Assembly: GCA_027371845.1 (NCBI GenBank)
Contig: DAHXLD010000008.1
Location: forward strand, 1-35,790
Source: Candidatus Saccharimonadota bacterium
GTDB lineage: Bacteria; Patescibacteriota; Saccharimonadia; Saccharimonadales; UBA4665
DNA length: 35,790 bases
Direction: 5' to 3'
In this document: in pieces, positions 1 to 6,454 of the stretch
Numbering within the stretch: the stretch's first letter is position 1
How the letters are laid out: every line of letters begins with the position of its first letter
Program-made: the position numbers and the translations under genes
The notes under the pieces: model-generated
What the model was told of the DNA's origin: nothing
Seen by the model: only the letters and a program-made list of their open reading frames with translations
The model's database searches: none

Positions 1-1308
1 AAGACTTTTACCGCCCATTGATCCATAATAATGAGCAGATCCTTCGCTAAAAATTCCACCATCAGCACCCTGTAGCCAATAACCGTCATTGGAAGTGGCA
101 ATTCCGCCAACAATAGGAGCGTTAGTTTTTGGAAGATTGGTCTCGGTTGGACTTAAAACCCCACTTGCTGAGGTTGTTATACTACCACTAGAAACTGGAT
201 TCCCGTTAACATAAGTAACGGTAGTCCCATTAACTTTTTGGGTAGTTGTTGCTCCAGATGAAGATCCTGAAACTGATTTAGTTGGCGAACTAGATGAGCC
301 ACTGGTAGTGCCAGATGTGCTAGTGATGCCAGTTGTTGATGATGTACCATAATAAACTCTCCCCTGATATTGAGCACTTCCGAAAGCAAACACACCACCA
401 TCTCCTGTTGTCAGCCAATAGCCTCCGCCATCAGAATCAGCAGCTATTCCAACCATTGGTTTATTTAAAGTTTTGCCACCCATCGAACCGTAATAAGTTG
501 CTCCGTTATAACTAAATACACCACCATTGGCATCAGCGGTCCAAATACCTCCACTTGGATCTGTAGCTATTCCAACTACAGGATCAACTAACGGGTTTTG
601 AACATAAGACTGACCATATATATATGGACTTCCTCTCCTACTAACTACCAAACAACCATTCTGACCAGAACCAGGAGCGTTACCATAAGCCCAAACTTCT
701 CCGAAATTAGACACAATATAATAACCATTATCCCCTGTTGTTGTACTTGATATTCCAACTACACCCTCGCCGTAAGCAGTGGCTAGTGGCTGGGAAGATG
801 AAATTGGACTATTAACTCCACCTTCATATTTAGCATCTCCGAAAGCATAAACAGCGCCATCTGCTCCAACTAACCAATAGCCTCCGCCATCTGGGGTGGA
901 AGCAATGCCAACTATTGGCTTGGATAAGGTTTGACCGCTAGTCGAACCATGATAATGAGCATCACCAAAGCTAAAGACACCGCCATCTGCTCCAACTAAC
1001 CAATAGCCTCCGCCATCTGGGGTGGAAGCAATGCCAACTATTGGGGCATTTATGGCTTTACCTCCCATTGACCCATAGTATTGAGCTGAACCCTCGGTAA
1101 ATACGCCTCCATCAGCAGCTACTAACCAATATCCGTTATTTGTGTGATTAGAGGCTATTCCTACTGGTATGAAATTAGTTGAAGTAATTGTTACCGCAAA
1201 ACTTTTCCATACAATCACTCCCCCAATAGATGCAAATATAAGTGCAACTAGAATCGCCCATAACTTGTTAAAGCCTTTTTTTTTGAAGCTTTTTTGATCT
1301 TTAAGCAT
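1..1308 (-). CDS. Membrane-anchored surface protein with ~42-residue GYWLV/DGGVF repeats (partial, C-terminus off the left edge)
   Basis: The frame is open for 436 codons from an ATG at 1306-1308 to the window edge, with no stop, so the C-terminus is missing. Residues 1-15 are Lys-rich, about 16-34 form one membrane segment, and the rest should be outside the cell. The exported part is built of about seven units of ~40 residues with the pattern PIVGIA-x-PDGGGYWLVGADGGVFSF-type, each ending in an aromatic and Gly (AHYHGS, AQYYGS). A Ser/Thr/Gly-rich spacer separates units six and seven. Repeats of this type are common in secreted actinobacterial proteins and probably form a beta-rich, propeller-like array; no enzyme motif is visible. 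A TTGCCA/N17/TAATTT promoter-like pair lies just upstream of the start, with only 10 nt between the -10 and the ATG. The repeat architecture is seen directly; a surface or adhesive role is inferred. Confidence 0.85.
   Translation of the reverse strand, partial: MLKDQKSFKKKGFNKLWAILVALIFASIGGVIVWKSFAVTITSTNFIPVGIASNHTNNGYWLVAADGGVFTEGSAQYYGSMGGKAINAPIVGIASTPDGGGYWLVGADGGVFSFGDAHYHGSTSGQTLSKPIVGIASTPDGGGYWLVGADGAVYAFGDAKYEGGVNSPISSSQPLATAYGEGVVGISSTTTGDNGYYIVSNFGEVWAYGNAPGSGQNGCLVVSRRGSPYIYGQSYVQNPLVDPVVGIATDPSGGIWTADANGGVFSYNGATYYGSMGGKTLNKPMVGIAADSDGGGYWLTTGDGGVFAFGSAQYQGRVYYGTSSTTGITSTSGTTSGSSSSPTKSVSGSSSGATTTQKVNGTTVTYVNGNPVSSGSITTSASGVLSPTETNLPKTNAPIVGGIATSNDGYWLQGADGGIFSEGSAHYYGSMGGKSL
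855..1044. repeat. Exact 64-bp direct repeat inside the repeat-protein gene
   Basis: The 64 bases at 855-918 recur without change at 981-1044, 126 bp (42 codons) apart. The other units of the protein are only similar at the residue level, so this pair is a recent duplication or gene-conversion tract within the array and a likely place for copy-number change. Confidence 0.9.
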
Positions 1309-1388
1309 CTTAGTATTTAAATTACATCAAAAAATTTACTTTGGCAATATACATACTTCAAACTGTGGAAAACTATTAATTTATGTAC

Positions 1389-1530
1389 TTGGTCATAAAA
1401 CACGGGTCGGAGTAGCGAGCGTGAAGTCCTAATATAAAGGACCAGGCAGCTCTGAAACTACCTTAAAAAGTTATGCGAATTATTAACCGATACCTCTAAC
1501 GGTTCGAGGCTAATGGGAATAGGACTCGAA
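1389..1530. repeat. Repeat copy A (~140 bp), left flank of the toxin-antitoxin pair
   Basis: This copy aligns along its length with 2418-2557. The best blocks are the left end (TTGGTCATARAACRC), a middle AGTCCT-x-RTATARAG block, and the right 30 bp at 1501-1530, which matches 2528-2557 at 28 of 30 positions. Read on the minus strand, the right end starts TTCGAGTCCTATTCCCAT, the pattern of a tRNA T-loop, 3' T-stem and acceptor strand, but no 5' T-stem partner is present. A 7-bp inverted repeat (GTTCGAG at 1502-1508, CTCGAAC at 1525-1531) frames the conserved centre. No gene is visible in the rest of 1309-1642. Confidence 0.6.
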
Positions 1531-1642
1531 CTACCTCATATTACTGTCTAAACTTTAGGTTCAATACATCCTAACTTACATTTTGGTTTAATCAAAATCA
1601 TTTATAATAAATGGTGCTCAGATATTGAACCACCACAGAATC

Positions 1643-1670
1643 TTGTATTTGTATCACAATGTGCTACAAT
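1643..1670 (+). promoter_or_regulatory. Promoter of the brnT-like/brnA-like pair
   Basis: A TTGTAT -35-like box (1643-1648), a 16-bp spacer and a TACAAT -10 box (1665-1670) are followed by 6 nt and then ATG at 1677. The in-frame ATG at 1659 lies upstream of the -10, so it cannot be used by this transcript, and the mRNA would be leaderless. Confidence 0.55.
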
Positions 1671-1676
1671 ATATAT

Positions 1677-1955
1677 ATGGTAAACGTAAAACGTTTAGTC
1701 TGGGACGAATGGAATGTTGACCATATAGCACGTCACGGTGTAGTACCCAAACAAGTAGAAGAAGTTTGTCATGGTGATCATGTTATACGTGAAGCTTACG
1801 GTGGTCGTCTAATGGTTATCGGTTACACCAAGGACAAAAAACTACTGGCCATGGTCTTAGCACCAAAAGGTAAAGATGAATACTACCCTGTTACTGCTTA
1901 TCCCGCTAGTGGTAAATTACGCCTCACATATTATCAAGAAAAAGGAAAGGAGTAG
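1677..1955 (+). CDS. brnT: BrnT-like (DUF497) type II toxin
   Basis: The 92-aa product begins with the BrnT/DUF497 pattern WDEWN-x-DHIARHGV, followed by EEV-x-HGD, a central GRLMVIGYT strand and a C-terminal LAMVLAPKG...YYPVTAYPAS segment. These are the strand-helix features of BrnT, a RelE-fold ribonuclease toxin. The start at 1677 is preferred to 1659 because the -10 box lies between them. The partner gene begins 5 nt after the stop, so toxin comes first and antitoxin second, the usual brnTA order. In known systems the antitoxin binds the toxin and the complex represses the promoter. The pair is visibly less A+T-rich than its neighbours and sits between two diverged repeats, which suggests acquisition. 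Family assignment is good; RNase activity is inferred from the family. Confidence 0.75.
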   Translation: MVNVKRLVWDEWNVDHIARHGVVPKQVEEVCHGDHVIREAYGGRLMVIGYTKDKKLLAMVLAPKGKDEYYPVTAYPASGKLRLTYYQEKGKE

Positions 1956-1960
1956 AAACT

Positions 1961-2212
1961 ATGACAACTACAAAAGGCAAGGTGCCTAATTTCAAAAGCC
2001 GCGATGAAGAAGCGGCCTGGTTTGAGGAACATATGGCTGAATATTGGGACAAGGCAAAGCCAGTTAATGCCCATTTTGCAAAAAACCTTTCTGCTGGCTT
2101 AAATGTTCGCTTTGATCCTGACAGTTTGTCTAAAATACGGTCAATTGCCAGAGAAAAAGGTATTGGCCCCACTACATTAGTACGTATGTGGATTATGGAA
2201 CACTTACATTAA
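1961..2212 (+). CDS. brnA: BrnA/CopG-like antitoxin
   Basis: The 83-aa protein has an N-terminal toxin-binding-type region with charged and aromatic residues (EEAAWFEEHMAEYWD) and a C-terminal ribbon-helix-helix-like part: a strand (GLNVRFD), then two helices, the second being GPTTLVRMWIMEHL. This layout matches CopG-type antitoxins paired with BrnT. A clear Shine-Dalgarno (GGAAAGGAG) lies before the ATG, inside the 3' end of the toxin gene, so translation of the pair is coupled. It is expected to neutralise the upstream toxin and to repress the promoter at 1643-1670. No membrane segment or signal peptide is seen. Confidence 0.75.
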   Translation: MTTTKGKVPNFKSRDEEAAWFEEHMAEYWDKAKPVNAHFAKNLSAGLNVRFDPDSLSKIRSIAREKGIGPTTLVRMWIMEHLH

Positions 2213-2590
2213 TTGAAAATGGGCTTACTTGCTATAATTATTCAACCGGCTTGTTCTGTTTAGAAATGTAATGTTTATGACTAACTTAGGGCCAGGTAGA
2301 TGCAAATGCTCTACTAGGAACTTCAGTGAGGTGTACACAGTCCCAACTCCCACAGCTGAATTTTTTTAAAAATCTCTCATCAATTATTTTTTTGCAATTC
2401 AGAAACATTCAAATAGATTGGTCATAGAACGCAGTTTAAGTTTCTGATATCCAGTCCTCGTATAGAGAAAGTACTACCATAGCGTCTATCAAGAGGTTAT
2501 ATGGTAGGGTTCTAGATAATTTAGAGTGGTTTGAGGCCAATGGGAATAGGACTCGAATCTAATTAAAGGTGTAAGGTTTTAAGAAGTAAT
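2213..2590. other. Gene-free stretch between the antitoxin and tRNA-fMet
   Basis: No plausible coding frame is seen. The stretch holds a small hairpin-forming segment (GTAGATGCAAATGCTCTAC near 2297-2315), an A/T-rich tract, and repeat copy B at 2418-2557. The right end of copy B lies about 80 bp from tRNA-fMet, and its tRNA-like end is on the same strand as that tRNA. Confidence 0.5.
2418..2557. repeat. Repeat copy B (~140 bp), right flank of the toxin-antitoxin pair
   Basis: This is the second copy of the element at 1389-1530, in direct orientation about 1.03 kb away. The right 30 bp (2528-2557) are nearly identical to copy A; the middle is diverged. The inverted-repeat arms differ from copy A by two C-to-T changes that keep wobble pairing (GTTTGAG against CTCGAAT), so the fold seems to be kept. 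The minus-strand end shares TTCGAGTCCT with the T-loop and T-stem of the adjacent tRNA-fMet. Confidence 0.6.
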
Positions 2591-2618
2591 AAAAAAGACC
2601 GGTCTAGGAACCCGGTCT
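2591..2618 (-). terminator. Intrinsic terminator of tRNA-fMet
   Basis: On the minus strand, AGACCGG (2612-2618) pairs with CCGGTCT (2596-2602) around a 9-nt loop and is followed by a run of six Ts (2591-2596), about 20 nt after the tRNA 3' end. Confidence 0.85.
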
Positions 2619-2638
2619 ACTTCTGTTGGTGCTTGACT

Positions 2639-2713
2639 TGGTTGCGGGGGCAGGACTCGAACCTGCGACCTATTGGTTATGAGCCAATCGAGCTGCCGCT
2701 GCTCCACCCCGCG
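2639..2713 (-). tRNA. Initiator tRNA-fMet (CAT)
   Basis: The cloverleaf folds fully, with anticodon CAT and an encoded CCA (2639-2641). Two marks identify it as the initiator: the unpaired C1-A72 at the top of the acceptor stem and the A11-T24 pair in the D stem. The anticodon stem is ATTGG/CCAAT, so only two of the usual three consecutive G-C pairs (29-41, 30-40, 31-39) are present, with T29-A41 in place of G29-C41. The T arm is GCAGG-TTCGAGT-CCTGC. Transcription likely starts from the extended -10 at 2735-2743 and ends at the hairpin at 2596-2618. Confidence 0.95.
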
Positions 2714-2734
2714 ATAATTTATTTATTTAATAAT

Positions 2735-2743
2735 ATTCTAACA
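2735..2743 (-). promoter_or_regulatory. Extended -10 promoter element for tRNA-fMet
   Basis: On the minus strand the sequence reads TGTTAGAAT, that is a TG-n motif directly before a TAGAAT -10 box, 21 nt upstream of the tRNA 5' end. No good -35 is seen, which fits an extended -10 promoter. Confidence 0.45.
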
Positions 2744-2784
2744 CGTATCTGTTAAAAAGTATAGGAAAATTTAATGTTATGTAT

Positions 2785-3243
2785 TCAACTTCTATGAAAA
2801 AAGAAGTTTATCCAAGAGATAAAGTTTTTCTGAACTCGAGATTCTTTATATAGATTTTTGGTGGGCTTTAATGTGCTTTGATTATTTAAATTTAAGGTAT
2901 ATCGAGCAGCAACACTGTCTGGAACTATAAGCTCAGTTTCTCCAGTATAGCCTAGTCCAAAATTTTGTCGGGCAGATAACTCTTTATATTGTTTAGAGGA
3001 ATAGTATTGATTTTGAAGTTCAATGTTATTGTTTTGAATTTGTACTTGATTGTTTTGTTGTTTTAACTTAATTATCTGTTTTTGTAAATTGAAATTGCTT
3101 TGGACGGCCCGAGCCCCACTCCAAAATATTAAAATAACAATAATGCCGAATATAACCTGCCCGGTAAACCTAATGTCTGAAAATCTATTAAGTTCTTGAA
3201 GGGCGATTTTCTTGTATTCTTCTATTTTTTCTTTTGAAAACAT
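2785..3243 (-). CDS. FtsB/DivIC-like septum formation initiator protein
   Basis: The 152-aa protein has a charged N-terminal cytoplasmic part (residues 1-25), one membrane segment (about 27-45), and then a Gln/Asn-rich coiled coil (about 50-85). The coiled coil is followed by the family signature ARQNFGLGYTGETELIVPD, equivalent to the region after the coiled coil in FtsB and DivIC where the chain turns from the helix to a short beta segment. Proteins of this family join the division complex with FtsL and FtsQ at the septum. It is a little longer than E. coli FtsB (about 103 aa) and has a basic C-terminal tail. It is transcribed away from the tRNA at 3339 and lies upstream of tRNA-fMet on the same strand. 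The family assignment is firm; which of FtsB or DivIC it replaces cannot be told. Confidence 0.8.
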   Translation of the reverse strand: MFSKEKIEEYKKIALQELNRFSDIRFTGQVIFGIIVILIFWSGARAVQSNFNLQKQIIKLKQQNNQVQIQNNNIELQNQYYSSKQYKELSARQNFGLGYTGETELIVPDSVAARYTLNLNNQSTLKPTKNLYKESRVQKNFISWINFFFHRS

Positions 3244-3322
3244 ATTCTTATTAAATTATATTATCTAAATTGTTAATAATCTGCTATACTCTCATCTGTT
3301 ATTATAATGCTTTTTGATGTAA

Positions 3323-3328
3323 TATAAT
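3323..3328 (+). promoter_or_regulatory. -10 box of the tRNA(CAT) gene
   Basis: A perfect TATAAT ends 10 nt before the tRNA 5' end. The matching -35 position (TATTAT) is weak. Confidence 0.45.
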
Positions 3329-3338
3329 AAATATTTAT

Positions 3339-3414
3339 GGGGGCGTAGCTCACCGGTTAGAGCAGGCGGCTCATAACCGCTTGGTAGTTGGTTCGATTCC
3401 AACCGCCCCCACCA
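3339..3414 (+). tRNA. tRNA with CAT anticodon (elongator Met, or Ile2 read by lysidine-modified C34)
   Basis: The 76-nt cloverleaf is complete: acceptor GGGGGCG/CGCCCCC, D arm GCTC...GAGC, anticodon stem with the loop CTCATAA, T arm GTTGG-TTCGATT-CCAAC, discriminator A and encoded CCA. The 1-72 pair is normal (G-C), so this is not the initiator. With a CAT anticodon it is either elongator tRNA-Met or the minor tRNA-Ile whose C34 is changed to lysidine by TilS. The sequence alone does not settle which. Confidence 0.93.
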
Positions 3415-3460
3415 TCTTATATGAAGAATAGGAATTAAAGATAAAATTAAACTTAATTCT

Positions 3461-4426
3461 TTAAATTAGATCAATTTGTTTGTTAATTTTAAATAATAAT
3501 TCATCAGATGATTTAGAATTCATCAAGTCTTCCCTAAGTTGTTTTGATCCATCAAAATTGTTTATATATATTTTACAGAATTTATTGAGTATATTACTGG
3601 GCCTGGAGTCATTCCAGGTCTTTTTAAATAGTTCTACATGGGTTTTTAGTAAGTCTAATTTTTGTTTTTTAGTATAAGACTCCCAGGGGCTTTTTTTTGA
3701 AAAAACAAAAGGATCCTGAAATACTCCTCTACCAATCATGGCTCCATCAATTTTATATTCCTCGATAAGTTCTAACGCTTTTTGATAGTTCAAAATATCA
3801 CCATTGCCCACAATTAAAGTATTGGGAGATATCTTGTCTCTAAGTTCTTTAATGGTTTTAAACGAGTCCCATCTAGCCGGAACCTTGCTCATTTCAGTTC
3901 TGGTTCTGGCGTGAACAATCAGCATATCCAGTTTCTGATTTAAAAGAAACTCGATCCATGAATAATCTAATTTATTAAAGCCAAGCCTCGTTTTAACACT
4001 TAGGGGTAACTTGCCCTTTAAGCCTTTTCGGGTAGCTTCTATTATGTCTTTAGCCAGCTCCCTGTTATTAATTAATGCACTACAAGCTCCATTCTTTACA
4101 ACCACCTTATCTGGACATCCCATATTTAAATCGACTCCTAAAAATTTACCAAATTCATTATCGGCTATTTCTTTAGCTATCTGATAAAAGTTTAAAGGGT
4201 TAAGGCCCCAAATTTGAGCAACCAGATTCTTCTCTGTTTTGGGATGATCAAGTTTTTTTCGTAAAGTTTCTCTACCCTTACTAACTAGCCCGTCAACATT
4301 AACAAATTCAGTAAAATAAAGATTTGGGGGATAGCATTTATTAATAATGTCTCTAAAAACTCTATCCGTTACATCGTCCATTGGGGCAAGAACTAAGAAA
4401 CCCGGATTTAATAGATATTTATTCAA
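3461..4426 (-). CDS. dus: tRNA-dihydrouridine synthase (Dus family)
   Basis: This FMN-dependent TIM-barrel enzyme reduces uridines in the tRNA D-loop using NAD(P)H. Visible motifs in order are LAPMDDVTDRVFR near the N-terminus (FMN and substrate entrance), QIWGLNP, GVDLNMGCPDK with the Cys of GCP that is catalytic in the family, LPLSVKTRLGF, the HARTR strand, IVGNGDI, and GAMIGRG (phosphate-binding part of the FMN site). The start is chosen as TTG at 4424-4426: it overlaps the TGA of the upstream gene, has GAGGA about 8 nt upstream, and gives 321 aa, the usual Dus length. The longer 350-codon frame from 4513 would run through the end of the upstream gene and has no Dus homology there. It is the last gene of a three-gene operon. 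The Dus subtype (A, B or C) is not clear. Confidence 0.9.
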   Translation of the reverse strand: MNKYLLNPGFLVLAPMDDVTDRVFRDIINKCYPPNLYFTEFVNVDGLVSKGRETLRKKLDHPKTEKNLVAQIWGLNPLNFYQIAKEIADNEFGKFLGVDLNMGCPDKVVVKNGACSALINNRELAKDIIEATRKGLKGKLPLSVKTRLGFNKLDYSWIEFLLNQKLDMLIVHARTRTEMSKVPARWDSFKTIKELRDKISPNTLIVGNGDILNYQKALELIEEYKIDGAMIGRGVFQDPFVFSKKSPWESYTKKQKLDLLKTHVELFKKTWNDSRPSNILNKFCKIYINNFDGSKQLREDLMNSKSSDELLFKINKQIDLI

Positions 4427-5052
4427 TCCCCATCCTCGATTATGCCTACATTCCCATAAGCTTCTTGTTTCTTTCGAAAATATTTTCTTGATGCTTCTAA
4501 GTATATGTCCCAAACTTTTTTACGGTCCTTGTGGTCAAATAATAGATATTTGAGTTCAGAAAATGCTCTAGTTGCAAATCTTTGGTCTAATCGATGGGAA
4601 TCTAAATAAAGTTTAATTATTTCATTAAAAATTGAAGCCCCTTGATTTAATAAACTTCTGTTTATATTGCCAAAAACGTCGTTTTCTAAAGAAATTTGTA
4701 TTCTGTCTAAAACCGATAAAGATTCTCTAGTTTTATTCACAAAAGCCATTAGTCCGGCTTTATCTTTATTAAGTCTTTCTAGATAAGATCTATACTCCTC
4801 CTTTGACACAACAACTACTGAATCATCTGAGCACCTAAGAGTCCAATCAGCTTCTTCAGCCCCTTTGCCAACTAAGCCAGATAATAAAGAGTTTGGGTTT
4901 AAGATTTCTGGAATTGGGTCTCTATAATTAGATGGGTGCTCAGATATTGCAGCTTGAAGTTCTTCTGAGGGGACATCGCTTCCTGAATCTATTCTAGTAT
5001 TATCTGGGAACGGAACAATGTTATTACCTTCATTTTCAAAACCTTTAGTCAT
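4423..5052 (-). CDS. Hypothetical protein, helical, middle gene of the dus operon
   Basis: The 209-aa product is not recognised. The first ~85 residues are polar, rich in Pro, Ser, Asn and Glu and probably disordered. Residues ~85-200 look helical and charged (EEYRSYLERLNKDKAGLMAF, then LSVLDRIQISLENDVFGNIN), with no membrane segment, no signal peptide and no cysteine cluster. Its TGA stop overlaps the TTG start of dus, and it starts 18 nt after the stop of the small gene upstream, so the three genes form one transcript from the promoter at 5311-5339. Translational coupling with dus hints at a link to RNA, but nothing in the protein shows this. Confidence 0.7.
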   Translation of the reverse strand: MTKGFENEGNNIVPFPDNTRIDSGSDVPSEELQAAISEHPSNYRDPIPEILNPNSLLSGLVGKGAEEADWTLRCSDDSVVVVSKEEYRSYLERLNKDKAGLMAFVNKTRESLSVLDRIQISLENDVFGNINRSLLNQGASIFNEIIKLYLDSHRLDQRFATRAFSELKYLLFDHKDRKKVWDIYLEASRKYFRKKQEAYGNVGIIEDGD

Positions 5053-5070
5053 TTTAACCCTTAATATTAT

Positions 5071-5304
5071 TTATGAATTTGAGTTTGGATCTTTTGGTGA
5101 GCCATCTAATAGTTTTCTAAGTTCAGCTATACGGGCCAAGGCTATATCTTGTGGGGTAACAAACCCTTCTTCAGTAGCATCTTTCTCATCCGGGTGAAGA
5201 ATTCCTATAATTCTTTTATCCGTTTTTTTATCCTGAGGAACATAGCCAGTTTCTTCCCATACCGATCTTGGTTCTAAATTCTCTTCTGATTCTGGGTTTA
5301 ACAT
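5071..5304 (-). CDS. Small acidic hypothetical protein, first gene of the dus operon
   Basis: The 77-aa protein is polar and acidic, with a SVWEETGYVP segment and a TPQDIALARIAELRKLLDG helix near its C-terminus; no family is recognised. The frame is open up to an ATG at 5319, but that codon lies upstream of the TATAAT at 5311-5316, so the ATG at 5302-5304, 6 nt after the -10 box, is taken as the start of a leaderless message. Confidence 0.6.
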   Translation of the reverse strand: MLNPESEENLEPRSVWEETGYVPQDKKTDKRIIGILHPDEKDATEEGFVTPQDIALARIAELRKLLDGSPKDPNSNS

Positions 5305-5310
5305 AGAGAT

Positions 5311-5339
5311 ATTATACAACTTTTATTGTTAAAAGTCTA
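5311..5339 (-). promoter_or_regulatory. Promoter of the dus operon, overlapping the stop codon of the ABC permease
   Basis: TAGACT (5334-5339), 17 bp, and a perfect TATAAT (5311-5316) are followed by 6 nt and the ATG. The TAG of the -35 is also the stop codon of the ABC-2 permease gene, so the two units are packed head to tail with no spare DNA. Confidence 0.65.
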
Positions 5340-6452
5340 CTCCCATTTAAAGACTCGGAAAGCAATTAAATAAATTACTACCATCCAGGCCAAAACTAAA
5401 CCCAGTTGAGGTCCTATTTGTAAAAGGTTCTTGCCACCCGTTGTAAGCAACCTAAGGCCGTCTATGACCGGGGTTAGAGGTAACCAGGTTGTTAGAGACT
5501 GGAGCCATAGAGGCATGTCAAATCTTGGAAAAAAAGTTCCCGAAAGAAATAACATTGGGAAAACAATAATATTGCTTAGTGGGGCGGCCTGTCTCTCATT
5601 CTTAGCCCATCCTCCAATTGCTAATCCTATACCCAAGATCATAAATGTACTAAGAATAATGTATATTAAAATGCTGAGATAATCCCCATTAATACTAAGA
5701 TGAAAAACGGTCAATGCGACTATAAACTGAACTGCTATTGAAACTACGCCGACAATAGCTTGGGAAAACATAGTCGAAAGGAAATATTGCCAAACTTTTA
5801 ACGGGGTTGTGTGAAGCCTTCTTAAGATGCCCTGCTTTTTAAGTTCTGGGAAGACATTGATCGGACCAAATATTCCAACTCCCATTATTGAAAAGCCGAG
5901 AAGCCCCGAAAAAGTATAATCGAAAGCCGTTAAACTTTTTTCCGATAATTGTTTTGAAGAAACCGAGAAAGGAGTTTTTATATTTACAAAATGGCTATTT
6001 AAGACTTTTAAGTTTTGGTTAAGAATTGTGGTCAAGGTTTGTCCAGCAATCTGAGAATTTTGAGTATAAAGAACCTGGATCTTGCCGCTCGGAATATGGT
6101 TAGAGTCTAAATTACCAAAGTTACTGGGCAGAATAATAGTTGCATCTAGTTGGCTCTTCTGCATTTTATCTTCGGCTTGGCTTAGATTATGGACAGTTTG
6201 ATCTATTTTATATATTTTTTGTTTGCTCAAGTCATTTACAAAAACTTTTGAAAAAGAGCTTTTGGAATGATTTAAGACAGCAATTTTAAAAGATATTTTA
6301 TTATTACCATTAGTTAGGCTTCCAAAGACAAAGAGAAAGATCAAGGGAAAAAGAATTCCAAAGAAAATAGCTAATCTGTCTCTAAAGAAACGTTTAGTGC
6401 CAATTTTAGTAAAAACAAGTACAGTATAAAGATCTTTTCTTATTTTTAGCAT
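5337..6452 (-). CDS. ABC-2 type exporter permease
   Basis: The 371-aa membrane protein has the ABC-2 layout: one N-terminal helix (about 25-45), a large outside loop (about 50-175) and a C-terminal block of five or six helices (about 180-368), with the inter-helix motif PLSNIIVFPMLFLSGTFFP typical of the DrrB/NatB-type family. It starts 2 nt after the stop of its ATPase, so the two are co-translated. Exporters of this type move drugs, lipids or cell-surface polymers; the substrate cannot be read from the sequence. No sign of damage. Confidence 0.88.
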   Translation of the reverse strand: MLKIRKDLYTVLVFTKIGTKRFFRDRLAIFFGILFPLIFLFVFGSLTNGNNKISFKIAVLNHSKSSFSKVFVNDLSKQKIYKIDQTVHNLSQAEDKMQKSQLDATIILPSNFGNLDSNHIPSGKIQVLYTQNSQIAGQTLTTILNQNLKVLNSHFVNIKTPFSVSSKQLSEKSLTAFDYTFSGLLGFSIMGVGIFGPINVFPELKKQGILRRLHTTPLKVWQYFLSTMFSQAIVGVVSIAVQFIVALTVFHLSINGDYLSILIYIILSTFMILGIGLAIGGWAKNERQAAPLSNIIVFPMLFLSGTFFPRFDMPLWLQSLTTWLPLTPVIDGLRLLTTGGKNLLQIGPQLGLVLAWMVVIYLIAFRVFKWE

Positions 6453-6454
6453 AA

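Noticed and set aside
177-515. Short frames on either strand inside the first gene
   Set aside because: They lie in other frames of the continuous 436-codon repeat protein and have low-complexity translations that mirror the repeats.
1501-1531. A complete tRNA gene at the repeat ends
   Set aside because: Only the T-loop to acceptor part is recognisable; the 5' T-stem, anticodon and D arms do not fold.
1389-2557. Reading the paired repeats as integron attC sites around a toxin-antitoxin cassette
   Set aside because: No RYYYAAC/GTTRRRY core pairs are present at the ends, and the conserved end looks like a tRNA tail instead.
4427-4513. N-terminal extension of Dus to an ATG at 4513
   Set aside because: It would overlap the end of the upstream gene by about 90 bp and has no Dus homology; the TTG at 4426 has a ribosome-binding site and the right length.
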